Of a DNA stretch of 64,000 nt, positions 1 to 7,917 are shown piece after piece. The position numbers and the translations under genes are program-made. Location: assembly GCF_003814875.1 (NCBI RefSeq), contig NZ_RKQF01000001.1, positions 10,850,001-10,914,000 on the forward strand, written 5' to 3'. The stretch comes from Streptomyces sp. Ag109_O5-1. Its GTDB lineage: Bacteria; Actinomycetota; Actinomycetes; Streptomycetales; Streptomycetaceae. A model generated the notes under the pieces. The model saw nothing but the letters and a program-made list of their open reading frames with translations, ran no database searches and had not been told where the DNA came from. Positions within the stretch are counted from its first letter, which is position 1, and each line of letters starts with the position of its first letter.

Positions 1-1
1 C

Positions 2-160
2 GTCGCCGACGCCACGGTGGGGGAGGAGGAACTGCGCACCTGGGCCGCCGCCCACGTCGGCGAGGCGGCCGCCGACCGCCAAGTCCCGCTGACGGTCGTC
101 GACGTGCGCGACAGCCACGCCCGCGCCCTCGGCGAGCGTGACCACGTCCTGGTCCGGCCC
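2..160 (+). CDS. 3' part of a probable FAD-dependent monooxygenase (C-terminal thioredoxin-like domain), 5' end outside window
   Basis: The + frame starting at base 2 has almost exclusively G or C in third positions and reads ...VPLTVVDVRDSHARALG... followed by ERDHVLVRP. This resembles the C-terminal thioredoxin-like domain of PheA/TfdB-type flavin monooxygenases (LxVVDVRD..A..LY...LVLVRPDGH). After VLVRP the family pattern (DGHVAWR) is lost and the frame runs without a stop through the whole antisense of the next gene to base 703. The true end is therefore unclear and the gene may be truncated or frameshifted where it meets the MarR gene. The call rests on a short stretch and is tentative. 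Confidence 0.35.
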
Positions 161-694
161 TCAGCCGTGCCCCACGCGCGCCTCCATGACCGCGACCAGC
201 CGGTGCAGCGCCTCGGTCACCCGTGCGCGGTCCTCGCCCAGACCGGCCAACAGGTCGAACTCGATGGAGAGTTGCCGGGGAAAGAGGTCGTCCACCGCCT
301 TGGCGCCGGCCTCGGTGATGGTGACCAGGGCGGCGCGCCGGTCGGCGGGGTTGGGGGTACGGGTGATGAAGCCGCGCTTCTCCAGCTTGCCGAGGGTCTT
401 GCTGACGCCCGCCCGGGACAGTCCCAGCCGCTCGGCGAGGCTCCGGGCGATGAACGGCTCGGTCGCGTGCCGGAGCGGGATCAGCATGTCGACCTCCGGC
501 GCGGTGAGAGCGGCGCCCGCGTAGAGGGGTTCGACGGCGCGGCTGAGCACACCGTTGGCGTGCTTCAGCAGACCGACCAGCTCCATGGGGGAGGTGTCCA
601 GGTCGGGGTTGTGGGCGGCCCACTGGGCGCCGACATCGGCGGCGGACGGGGCGGAGGAGGGGGTGGGCATGCGGCTCGTCTTCTCGCTCTCCAT
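161..694 (-). CDS. MarR-family transcriptional regulator
   Basis: 177 aa, usual MarR length. The winged helix-turn-helix covers about residues 60-130: IARSLAERLGLSRAGVSKTLGKL is the recognition region and the wing ends in NPADRRAALVTITEAG, the DxR signature of the family. Helices at both ends would form the dimer interface. ATG at 694 is used; a second ATG at residue 9 is possible. It is divergent from a drug exporter with only 38 bp between the start codons, the classic MarR/efflux-pump arrangement, so it probably represses the exporter and itself in response to a small lipophilic ligand. The ligand cannot be read from the sequence. Confidence 0.9.
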   Translation of the reverse strand: MESEKTSRMPTPSSAPSAADVGAQWAAHNPDLDTSPMELVGLLKHANGVLSRAVEPLYAGAALTAPEVDMLIPLRHATEPFIARSLAERLGLSRAGVSKTLGKLEKRGFITRTPNPADRRAALVTITEAGAKAVDDLFPRQLSIEFDLLAGLGEDRARVTEALHRLVAVMEARVGHG

Positions 695-732
695 ATTTGT
701 TAGCCAGTGAACTATCAGTTACCTTTAATTTC
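695..732. promoter_or_regulatory. Divergent marR/exporter promoter with palindromic operator
   Basis: The 38-bp gap is AT-rich against its surroundings. On the + strand TTGTTA (697-702) and TACCTT (720-725) are 17 bp apart, which would start transcription at about the exporter ATG (733) and give a leaderless message; no Shine-Dalgarno precedes that ATG. Between the hexamers lies AACTatcAGTT (710-720), a 4-bp inverted repeat with 3-bp spacer placed where a MarR dimer would block both promoters. Confidence 0.55.
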
Positions 733-2010
733 ATGGTAGCTCCGTCATCCTCGCGCAACCGCGCCGACGCCGTCCCTCACACCGCCGGACCTGCGCCTTC
801 GGGTCGTACGGCCACCGCTCTCATCGCCGTGCTCGGCGCCCTGACCGCCGTCGCGCCGCTCGCGACCGACATGTACGTTCCCGGGTTTCCCGCACTGGGA
901 GAGGCGTTCAGGGCGAGCAGTTCGGCCGTGCAGCTGACGATGACCGCCTTCCTGGCCGGGCTCGTCGTCGGCCAGCTGGTCATCGGCACGCTCAGCGACG
1001 GACTCGGCCGGCGCCGGCTGCTCATCGGAGGGGCGGCCGGGTTCGTCCTCTTCTCCCTCGCCTGCGCCGCCGCCCCGAACATCGCCGTGCTGACCGGCGC
1101 CCGCTTTCTGCAGGGCGTGGCCGGTGCGGCGGGCATGGTGCTGGCCCGGGCCGTCCTCACCGACCGCTTCCACGGCCCCGAACTCCCCAGCTACTTCGCG
1201 GTGTTGTCCCAGGTGGTCGGCGTGGCCCCGGTCGCCGCGCCCGTGCTCGGCGGGGCCGTGCTCTCCATGTCCACCTGGCGGACGGTGTTCGTCGTACTGG
1301 CCGTGCTCGGTGTGCTGCTCCTGCTCGCCGTGGTGCGGGCGGTCCCCGAGTCGCTGCCGCCCGAGCGGCGGCACGGCGGCGGACTCGCCGGCACCTTCCG
1401 GGCGATGGGCGCGCTGCTCGCCGACCGGACCTTCATGGGATACGTCCTGGCCGTCGCCCTCGTCTCGGCCGCGCTGTTCGCCTACATCAGCGGTTCGAGC
1501 TTCGTCTTCGAGAACCTCCACGGGGTCTCCTCGACGACGTACTCCCTCATCTTCGCCACCAACGCCGTCGCCATGCTGGCCGGCGGGGCGTCCTTCGCAC
1601 GCCTGGCCGGGCGTGGCGTACGGCTCAACGCCATGCTCTCGGCCGGAGTCGGCATCGCCCTGCTGGGCGCGCTGGCGCAGGTTCTGCTGGTGGTGACCGC
1701 GGGGGAGACCCTCGCGGGAACCTGGATCACCCTGTTCGTGACCGCCGGCGGCATAGGCCTGGTCTTCCCCAGCGCCATGAGTATCGGCCAGGCGGTGGGT
1801 CGTGCGGCTCCGGGCGCGGCCTCCGCGCTCCTCGGCGGCCTGCAGTTCCTCTTCGGCGCCCTGGCCTCCCCGCTGGTGGGCGTGTTCGGGGAGGGCAGCT
1901 CCCGGCCGATGGCGGTCATCATGCTGGTCGCGCTGGGCGCGGCCGGGCTGGTGCTGGTGGTTCTCGCCAGGCCCTGGGAAGGACGAGGGGAACCGACGGC
2001 GACGGTGTAG
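733..2010 (+). CDS. MFS multidrug exporter, Bcr/CflA family
   Basis: 425 aa from ATG 733 with about 12 hydrophobic segments. The N-terminal part carries the Bcr/CflA hallmark ATDMYVPGFPALGEAF in helix 1 and loop, then the MFS motif A region GTLSDGLGRRRLL between helices 2 and 3, and the motif C-like segment GVAPVAAPVLGG in helix 5. Proton-driven drug efflux at the cytoplasmic membrane is the family role; the substrate is unknown. An upstream in-frame start at 697 would fall in the promoter, so ATG 733 is preferred. It is divergent from the MarR repressor. Confidence 0.9.
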   Translation: MVAPSSSRNRADAVPHTAGPAPSGRTATALIAVLGALTAVAPLATDMYVPGFPALGEAFRASSSAVQLTMTAFLAGLVVGQLVIGTLSDGLGRRRLLIGGAAGFVLFSLACAAAPNIAVLTGARFLQGVAGAAGMVLARAVLTDRFHGPELPSYFAVLSQVVGVAPVAAPVLGGAVLSMSTWRTVFVVLAVLGVLLLLAVVRAVPESLPPERRHGGGLAGTFRAMGALLADRTFMGYVLAVALVSAALFAYISGSSFVFENLHGVSSTTYSLIFATNAVAMLAGGASFARLAGRGVRLNAMLSAGVGIALLGALAQVLLVVTAGETLAGTWITLFVTAGGIGLVFPSAMSIGQAVGRAAPGAASALLGGLQFLFGALASPLVGVFGEGSSRPMAVIMLVALGAAGLVLVVLARPWEGRGEPTATV

Positions 2011-2090
2011 GGCCTGACGACTCATCCGGACAAGGACTGCCGTGGATCACGCAGTCGGCCGGGGGGAGGAGTCGGATCCGTCCGGCGCTC

Positions 2091-2741
2091 TCAGGTTCGG
2101 GGCTCGGTGTGGTGGTGCTCGACCGAGTCGCCGTGGGCCACGAACACGTCGGCGACCATCGCCGGTGGGAACAGGCCGTGTTCGACGACGCCGGGGGTGG
2201 CGCCGAGCAGTGCCGCCAGGCCCGCGAGGTCGTCGACGGCACCGTGGTAGTCCGCGATGACGCCGCCGTCGGGGCTGCGTGGTACGTCACGCAGGGAGAC
2301 CGGGTGGAGCAGCCGCATGGTCGCGGCCAGCCCGAACTCGAGCAACTCGAGCGGGACCGGCGGGTGCAGTGCCGTCACTCGTTTGCTCGAGTCGGCGATC
2401 ACGACGAAGCGGTCGGCGGCCGCGGCGACGATCTTCTCCCTGGTGTGCGCGGCCCCGCCGCCCTTGACGAGCCAGCCGTCCGGCGCGATCTGGTCCGCAC
2501 CGTCGATCGCGATGTCGAAGCGGTCGATGCTGCCGAACGGTTCGACCCGCAGACCGAGCGTCAGGGCGGCCTCCTCGGTCCGCGGCGATGTCGCGACACA
2601 CCGGAGGGACAGACCGCGGCGGGCCAGTGCGGGCAGGAGGTGGGCGACGGTGGAGCCGGTGCCGAGGCCGACGGTCATGCCGTCCTCCACGAGCTCGGCC
2701 GCGGCCTCGGCGGCACGTTGCTTCTCATGCTCGACGCTCAC
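2091..2741 (-). CDS. rpiA: Ribose-5-phosphate isomerase A
   Basis: 216 aa from GTG 2741, preceded by GGAGGAAGG; the frame is open upstream but only this start has a ribosome binding site. It interconverts ribulose 5-phosphate and ribose 5-phosphate. The family signatures are all present: phosphate loop GLGTGSTVAHLLPALA, IDGADQI (usually SDGADE), and KGGGAAHTREKIVA followed by FVVIADSSK with the catalytic Glu/Lys region. It follows the HAD gene on the same strand with a 32-bp gap and is probably co-transcribed. Together with the rightward zwf, pgl and gnd genes it completes an oxidative pentose phosphate route. Confidence 0.92.
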   Translation of the reverse strand: MSVEHEKQRAAEAAAELVEDGMTVGLGTGSTVAHLLPALARRGLSLRCVATSPRTEEAALTLGLRVEPFGSIDRFDIAIDGADQIAPDGWLVKGGGAAHTREKIVAAAADRFVVIADSSKRVTALHPPVPLELLEFGLAATMRLLHPVSLRDVPRSPDGGVIADYHGAVDDLAGLAALLGATPGVVEHGLFPPAMVADVFVAHGDSVEHHHTEPRT

Positions 2742-2773
2742 GGTCCTTCCTCCTCTCGGACCTGGACCACGGG

Positions 2774-3577
2774 TCACAGGATGAACTGCTCGACAGCGTT
2801 GGCGAAGCCCTCGTCCTCGTTGCTGGTCGTGACCCGCCTCGCCGCGCGCTGGACCTCGTGACCGGCGTTGCCCATCGCGATGGAGAGTCCCGAGTGGGCG
2901 AACATCAGTACGTCGTTGGGCATGTCGCCGATCGTAGCGATCTGTTCGGGGGGAATCCGGAGCTTGGCGGACCAGTATGCGACGACACCGCCCTTGTTGG
3001 CCTGGGGATGCGTCACATCGAGGTAGTAGGGCTGCGAGCGGGCGGCCGAGACATGGTCGCCGAACTGCGCGCGAGCCGCGACCGCGGCCGCCTCGACGAC
3101 CTCATGGTCGTCGCTGACCCCGACGATCTTGGCGGTGCCCTGCTCCAGCCCCTCGAAGCCGGCGACGAGCGTGGGTGCGAACTGCACCGTCCAGCTCTCG
3201 CGATCCACGTGCGGCCCCGACAGGTCGCGGACGTACCAGTCGGCGCCCCGGTAGATCCAGACGCTGAGGCCGAACGACTCCATCAGCGCGACGACCGGTG
3301 CCACCACCTCCGTGGGGATGACCTGCTGCTCGACAACGGTCATATCCGGGTTGACGATGAGACCACCGTTGAAGGCGGCCAGTTCGGTGCTCAGCGCCAG
3401 GGGCTCGATGATCATGGCCATGCCGCGCGGTGGTCTCCCGCTGGTCACCGCGAACACGACGCCGGCGTCGTGGAGCTTGTGGACCGCCTCTACCGCGCGG
3501 TCGGTGAGGACCTTGTCGTTCGTGACCAAAGTACCGTCGACATCGGCAAGGAACAGGCGGATCGGGCGGGTTGGCAT
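2774..3577 (-). CDS. HAD-superfamily hydrolase, Cof type (IIB)
   Basis: 267 aa, the usual Cof-type length. Motif I is DVDGTL (residues 12-17, nucleophile Asp12), motif II lies in VTSGRPP, a Lys is present in HPQANKGG and motif IV is GDMPNDVLMF. The middle about 100 residues form the type IIB cap. Cof proteins dephosphorylate sugar phosphates and related metabolites; the genome context (pentose phosphate genes) suggests a sugar phosphate but the substrate cannot be assigned. ATG 3577 has ACGGAGGTG six bases upstream. First gene of a leftward pair with rpiA. Confidence 0.85.
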   Translation of the reverse strand: MPTRPIRLFLADVDGTLVTNDKVLTDRAVEAVHKLHDAGVVFAVTSGRPPRGMAMIIEPLALSTELAAFNGGLIVNPDMTVVEQQVIPTEVVAPVVALMESFGLSVWIYRGADWYVRDLSGPHVDRESWTVQFAPTLVAGFEGLEQGTAKIVGVSDDHEVVEAAAVAARAQFGDHVSAARSQPYYLDVTHPQANKGGVVAYWSAKLRIPPEQIATIGDMPNDVLMFAHSGLSIAMGNAGHEVQRAARRVTTSNEDEGFANAVEQFIL

Positions 3578-3819
3578 CGCACCTCCGTGAACTCCGGGCG
3601 TAGCCGTGTGTCTCTCGAACGGAAGGGAAGGTCAATGCCCTTTTGGGCATGCAATTCTTTTGTATACCCATTGGGTTTTGGTATAACCAGATAAAGGTGA
3701 TGTGGCGACTATAATTAATATGCGCTATTCTTAAGGATTGTATGGCGAAACTCTTATAGGGTCTGGCCGTTCAAAATTCACACAACACATCTTGGGCCGG
3801 CCCCTGAGGGGAGCGGGCA
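3578..3819. promoter_or_regulatory. AT-rich divergent control region of the pentose phosphate module
   Basis: Bases about 3640-3790 are far more AT-rich than anything else in the window. They contain ATGCCCttttGGGCAT (3635-3650), ACCCattGGGT (3666-3676) nested in TATACC...GGTATA (3663-3685), and a consensus -10 TATAAT at 3710-3715. On the minus strand TGGTTA (3684-3689) and TATACA (3661-3666) are 17 bp apart and could drive the HAD-rpiA pair. The palindromes look like operators for an unknown regulator controlling both directions. No ORF is credible here. Confidence 0.5.
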
Positions 3820-4593
3820 GTGGTGCAGGAAAGTCTGGACAGGGCGGCCCACGTGCTGGGGGTCGACATCGGCGGGACCGGTATCAAGGGAGCGCCGGTC
3901 GACCTCGAGTCCGGCGGCCTGACCGGTGAGCGGGTCCGGATCCCGACCCCGCAGCCGGCGACCCCGGGAGCGGTCGCGGATGTGGTCGTGCAGGTGCTCT
4001 CTCAGATCGGCGTCCCAGGACCGGTCGGGCTGACGCTCCCGGCCGTCATCCGGGGCGGCAGGGTCCAGACGACGGCCAATATCGATCCGGCCTGGATGGA
4101 GACGGACGCGGCCCAGCTCTTCGCACAGGCGACCGGCCGCGACGTGCGGGTGGTCAACGACGCCGACGCGGCCGGGATCGCCGAGATGCGCTTCGGCGCC
4201 GGCAAGGGGCGCAAGGGCGTCGTCGTGATGGTGACCCTGGGCACCGGTATCGGCAGCGCCGTCTTCTCCGACGGGCTCCTGGTGCCCAACAGCGAGCTGG
4301 GGCATCTGCCGCTGCACCACGGGGATGCCGAGGACTGGGCCGCGGAGTCGGTGCGTGAGCACGACGACCTCTCCTGGAGGAAATGGGCGCACCGTCTGGA
4401 CACGTATCTCGCCCTCGTCCAGCGGCTGCTGTGGCCCGACCTGATCATCATCGGCGGCGGCGTCAGCAAGAAGGCGGACAAGTTCCTGCCGTACATCGAA
4501 CTCAGGACCGAGACCGTGCCGGCGCAGCTGCTGAACGACGCGGGAATCGTCGGTGCGGCGCTCTTCGCCCCGGCAGGGAAAGTCCAGCCCTAG
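3820..4593 (+). CDS. ppgK: Polyphosphate glucokinase (ROK family)
   Basis: 257 aa from GTG 3820, preceded by GAGGGGAG. It phosphorylates glucose with polyphosphate (and usually also ATP) as donor, producing glucose 6-phosphate in the cytoplasm. It matches the actinobacterial PpgK type: the phosphate loop [15 protein letters not shown] at about residues 14-28, the sugar-site segment [16 protein letters not shown] with catalytic Asp, [12 protein letters not shown], and the ROK-like ELGHLPL plus IIGGGVSKK near the C-terminus. Short length and the GIKGA sequence favour PpgK over ordinary ATP-glucokinase. First gene of the rightward module; its product feeds Zwf three genes downstream. Confidence 0.88.
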   Translation: MVQESLDRAAHVLGVDIGGTGIKGAPVDLESGGLTGERVRIPTPQPATPGAVADVVVQVLSQIGVPGPVGLTLPAVIRGGRVQTTANIDPAWMETDAAQLFAQATGRDVRVVNDADAAGIAEMRFGAGKGRKGVVVMVTLGTGIGSAVFSDGLLVPNSELGHLPLHHGDAEDWAAESVREHDDLSWRKWAHRLDTYLALVQRLLWPDLIIIGGGVSKKADKFLPYIELRTETVPAQLLNDAGIVGAALFAPAGKVQP

Positions 4594-4607
4594 TCTGCCG
4601 CGCTCGA

Positions 4608-4654
4608 CATGGGCGAGCGTGACCGAGCCTGAACTCGGCCACGGCTCGCCCATG
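4608..4654. terminator. Large inverted repeat between ppgK and gnd
   Basis: CATGGGCGAGC (4608-4618) pairs perfectly with GCTCGCCCATG (4644-4654), and inside it GTG/CAC and CCGAG/CTCGG continue the stem around a 6-base loop. It has no U tract, as is usual in Streptomyces. It could be a terminator, an attenuator or an mRNA processing site that sets ppgK apart from gnd-pgl-zwf. Confidence 0.55.
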
Positions 4655-4699
4655 AACGCGCTGAGTACTACCGCACGCTCAAGGACCAGGAGGCACCAC

Positions 4700-5731
4700 A
4701 TGGCGACAGACAAGCCCATGCAGCTCGGGATGATCGGGCTCGGCCGGATGGGGGCGAACCTGGTGCGACGGCTGATGCGCGACGGCCACCACTGCGTGGT
4801 GTCCGACGTCAAGGCGGCCGCGGTCGCCGAACTGGCCGGCGAAGGGGCGACGGGCGCGGACTCACTCCAGGATCTCGTTGCGAAACTGGACAAGCCACGG
4901 GCCCTGTGGCTCATGCTTCCGGCCGCGATCGTCGACCCCATCCTCGACCAGCTCGAACCGTTGCTGGAACCCGGCGACATCCTCATCGACGGCGGCAACT
5001 CCTACTACCGCGACGACATCACGCGTGCCAGGCGTCTTGCCGACAAGTCGCTGCACTACGTCGACTGCGGGACCAGCGGTGGTGTCTGGGGGCTGGACCG
5101 CGGCTACTGCTTGATGATCGGCGGCGAGGACGAGGTCGTGGCCCATCTCGACCCGATCTTCAAGACGATCGCCCCCGGCGAGGGCAGCGCCGAGCCGACA
5201 CCGAGCCGGACCCGGACCGACGGCACCGCCCCGTCCGGGTACCTGCACTGCGGGCCGAACGGCGCCGGGCACTTCGTGAAGATGGTCCACAACGGGGTCG
5301 AGTACGGGATGATGGCCGCGATCGCCGAGGGCCTCGCCGTCATCAAGCACGCGGACGCCGGCCAAGGCCGGCAGGAGGTCGACGCGGAGACGACACCACT
5401 GCGCGATCCGTGGGCCTACCAGTACGACATCGACGTCGGCGAGGTGGCCGAGGTCTGGCGGCGCGGCTCGGTCGTCGGCTCCTGGCTGGTCGACCTGATC
5501 GCCGACGCCTTCGCCAGGTCGCCCTCCCTCGACGCCTTCGCCGGGCGGGTCTCCGACTCCGGGGAAGGCCGCTGGACCGTCCTCGCCGCGGTGGACGAAG
5601 GCGTCCCGGTACCGGTCATCACCACCTCGCTCTACGAGCGCTTCGAGTCCAGGCAGGCCGGGGAGTTCACCGACAAGATCCTCTCGGCGATGCGCTCCGA
5701 GTTCGGCGGGCACGCGGAGAAGAAGGGCTGA
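4700..5731 (+). CDS. gnd: 6-phosphogluconate dehydrogenase (decarboxylating), short GndA/YqeC-like type
   Basis: 343 aa from ATG 4700, preceded by AGGAGG; the open frame extends further upstream through the hairpin but without a start signal. It oxidises and decarboxylates 6-phosphogluconate to ribulose 5-phosphate. The Rossmann motif GLGRMGANLVRRL is at residues 11-23, followed by GNSYYRDD, the substrate motif CGTSGGVWGLDRGYCLMIGG and the catalytic Lys/Asn in HFVKMVHNGVEYGMM. The length is that of the single-domain bacterial form rather than the 470-aa E. coli form. This type is often NAD-linked; the cofactor is not certain from the sequence. pgl begins 5 bp after its stop. Confidence 0.9.
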   Translation: MATDKPMQLGMIGLGRMGANLVRRLMRDGHHCVVSDVKAAAVAELAGEGATGADSLQDLVAKLDKPRALWLMLPAAIVDPILDQLEPLLEPGDILIDGGNSYYRDDITRARRLADKSLHYVDCGTSGGVWGLDRGYCLMIGGEDEVVAHLDPIFKTIAPGEGSAEPTPSRTRTDGTAPSGYLHCGPNGAGHFVKMVHNGVEYGMMAAIAEGLAVIKHADAGQGRQEVDAETTPLRDPWAYQYDIDVGEVAEVWRRGSVVGSWLVDLIADAFARSPSLDAFAGRVSDSGEGRWTVLAAVDEGVPVPVITTSLYERFESRQAGEFTDKILSAMRSEFGGHAEKKG

Positions 5732-5736
5732 GCGCC

Positions 5737-6438
5737 GTGCATCACGAACTGGAGGTCGTCGCCGACCCCGATGCGGTCGCCGGCACCGCGGCGGCGTTCG
5801 TGGCGCGGCTGGCCCGGGCCCGCGTGCAGGCCCACGGCCGGTTCACGTTCGCCGTCAGCGGCGGGCACACCCCCTGGGCGATGTTCGCGCGGCTCGCACA
5901 CGAGGACGTCCCCTGGGAGCACGTGGCCGTGTTCCAGGTCGACGAGCGGGTCGCGCCCGACGGCGACCCGGACCGCAACCTCACCCACCTGCGGGAGAGC
6001 CTCGGAGCGGCTCCGGCCGAGGTCTTCGCGATGCCCGTGAACGACCCCGACCTCGACGCGGCGGCCGCCGCCTACGGGCGGTCGCTGCCCGAGCGGTTCG
6101 ACCTCGTTCACCTGGGCCTCGGTCCGGACGGGCACACCGCCTCGCTAGTGCCACAGGACCCGGTGCTAGACGTCTCGGACCGGCCGGTGGCCCTCACGGC
6201 GCCCTACATGGGCCACCAGCGCATGACACTCACCTATCCCGCGCCGACGCGCGCCGAGCAGGTGCTCTGGCTCATCACCGGAGCGGACAAACGCGAACCG
6301 CTGTCCAGGTTCGTCGCGGGAGACCGGTCGATTCCCGCCGGCCGGGTCGAGGCGGCGGCGTCGCTCGTCCTCACGGACGCGGCGGCGGCCGGCCGGAGCC
6401 CCGCCCACGCCGGCGACCGGCCGCCGGCAGGACCGTGA
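5737..6438 (+). CDS. pgl: 6-phosphogluconolactonase
   Basis: 233 aa from GTG 5737; the GAGAAGAAGGG stretch at the end of gnd acts as its ribosome binding site, so translation is probably coupled. It hydrolyses 6-phosphogluconolactone made by Zwf. The NagB/RpiA/PglA fold signatures are visible: FAVSGGHTPWAMFARL at about residues 40-55, FQVDERVAPDGDPDRN at 67-82, and DLVHLGLGPDGHTASLVP in the middle. The C-terminal tail (about 20 residues, rich in Ala, Arg and Pro) is extra to the fold. Lies between gnd and zwf, as expected for the pathway. Confidence 0.92.
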   Translation: MHHELEVVADPDAVAGTAAAFVARLARARVQAHGRFTFAVSGGHTPWAMFARLAHEDVPWEHVAVFQVDERVAPDGDPDRNLTHLRESLGAAPAEVFAMPVNDPDLDAAAAAYGRSLPERFDLVHLGLGPDGHTASLVPQDPVLDVSDRPVALTAPYMGHQRMTLTYPAPTRAEQVLWLITGADKREPLSRFVAGDRSIPAGRVEAAASLVLTDAAAAGRSPAHAGDRPPAGP

Positions 6439-6480
6439 CACCCGGCTGCGTTGCCGTGCCGGCCCCGTAAGGAGGATGAG

Positions 6481-7902
6481 GTGGCTTCGAACTCGTCGAA
6501 CGTTCCCGCCGACGTACTGGTCATTTTCGGGATCAGCGGCGACCTGGCTCGCAAGATGACGTTCCACTCGCTCTACCGGCTCGAGCGGCGCAAGCTGCTG
6601 ACCTGCCCGATCATCGGAGTGGCGCGCGACGGATGGTCCGACGACGCGCTGCGTGACCACGCCCGCGCGGCGGTCGAGGCGGCGGGCGAGCCGCTGGACG
6701 AAAGCGTCATGGCCCGGTTCGCCGCCCGACTCGGCTATGTGCAGGGCGATTACGCAGACCCGGAGACGTACCATCGCCTCGCCCGGGCGGTCGAGGACAA
6801 GCGGCACCCGGTCTTCTACCTGGAGATCCCGCCGTCACTGTTCGCCCGGGTGACCGAGGGACTGGCGGGCGTCGGGCTGACCAAGGGCGCCCGGGTCGTC
6901 GTGGAGAAACCGTTCGGGCACGACCTCGCGTCGGCGCGCGCCCTCAACGCCGAGCTGCGTCAGCTCCTCGACGAGGACCAGCTGCTGAGGATCGACCACT
7001 TCCTCGGCAAGGAGCCGGCGATGGACATCCAGTTCCTGCGGTTCGCCAACTCCGTGTTCGAGCCGGTCTGGAACCGCGACCACATCTCCTGCGTGCAGAT
7101 CACCATGGCCGAGGACTTCGGGGTCGAGGATCGCGGTCATTTCTACGACCCGGTCGGCGCGCTCCGCGACGTCGTGCAGAACCATCTGCTGCAGCTGCTC
7201 GCCCTGGTGGCGTCCGAGCCGCCGTCGGCCGCCGGCGCGGACGCGCTCCGGGACCGCCGGGTCGATGTGTTCCGGGCGATCCCCGACGCCGACCCGGCCC
7301 ACTACGTCCGCGGGCAGTACGAGGGGTACCTTCAGGTCCCCGGCGTGCGTCCGCACTCGCGCACCGAGACGTTCGTCGGGTTGCGGCTGGAGATCGAGAA
7401 CTGGCGCTGGTCCGGGGTGCCGTTCTTCATCCGCGCCGGCAAGTCGCTCCCCGAGCGGGTGACCGAGATCCGGATCGTGTTCAAGCGCCCGCCGCGACTC
7501 GCGTTCGCGGAGCGGTTCGCGCCCGAGCCCGGCCAGTGGATCCTGCGGATCGATCCGAGCCCTGGCGTGAACTTCCGCATCCAGGCCAAGCAGCCGGGCA
7601 AGCAGGACACGCAGCTGGTGGACCTCGACCTCCTCTTCGAGGCCGCGCTCGGTGAGGCACCCGAGCCGTACGAGCGCCTGCTCAGTGATGCGATGCAGGG
7701 CAACGCGAGCCTGTTCACCCGGGAGGACTCGGTGGAGGAGACCTGGCGGATCGTCCAGCCCCTGCTGGAGGCGCCCGGCGACCCCGAGAGCTATCGGCAG
7801 GGGACCTGGGGACCGGCGGGAGCGAACAAGCTCGTCGCCGGTCACCCGGGATGGCACGAACCCTGGCTGCCACCGGGAGCGGGGAGGGCGGCGGCCGGGT
7901 GA
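6481..7902 (+). CDS. zwf: Glucose-6-phosphate 1-dehydrogenase
   Basis: 473 aa from GTG 6481, with AAGGAGG five bases upstream; the ATG at 6476 is out of frame. It oxidises glucose 6-phosphate to 6-phosphogluconolactone. N-terminal dinucleotide motif GISGDLARKM at about residues 15-24 (GASGDLA in the family), EKPFGHD in the middle, and the active-site motif RIDHFLGKE with catalytic His. No opcA gene, the usual actinobacterial Zwf partner, is present here, and the order ppgK-gnd-pgl-zwf differs from the classical tkt-tal-zwf-opcA-pgl cluster. This is probably a second, specialised copy. Confidence 0.93.
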   Translation: MASNSSNVPADVLVIFGISGDLARKMTFHSLYRLERRKLLTCPIIGVARDGWSDDALRDHARAAVEAAGEPLDESVMARFAARLGYVQGDYADPETYHRLARAVEDKRHPVFYLEIPPSLFARVTEGLAGVGLTKGARVVVEKPFGHDLASARALNAELRQLLDEDQLLRIDHFLGKEPAMDIQFLRFANSVFEPVWNRDHISCVQITMAEDFGVEDRGHFYDPVGALRDVVQNHLLQLLALVASEPPSAAGADALRDRRVDVFRAIPDADPAHYVRGQYEGYLQVPGVRPHSRTETFVGLRLEIENWRWSGVPFFIRAGKSLPERVTEIRIVFKRPPRLAFAERFAPEPGQWILRIDPSPGVNFRIQAKQPGKQDTQLVDLDLLFEAALGEAPEPYERLLSDAMQGNASLFTREDSVEETWRIVQPLLEAPGDPESYRQGTWGPAGANKLVAGHPGWHEPWLPPGAGRAAAG

Positions 7903-7917
7903 CCGGGGGAGCGAGAC

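Noticed and set aside
745-2025. 426-codon minus frame opposite the Bcr/CflA exporter
   Set aside because: Low-complexity Gly/Glu/Arg/His product, antisense to a convincing 12-helix transporter.
4553-4699. Upstream extension of gnd
   Set aside because: Runs through the ppgK end and the hairpin; the AGGAGG before ATG 4700 and the Rossmann N-terminus fix the start.
6476-6480. ATG just before zwf as its start
   Set aside because: It is out of frame with the GISGDLA sequence; GTG 6481 is in frame and correctly spaced from AAGGAGG.
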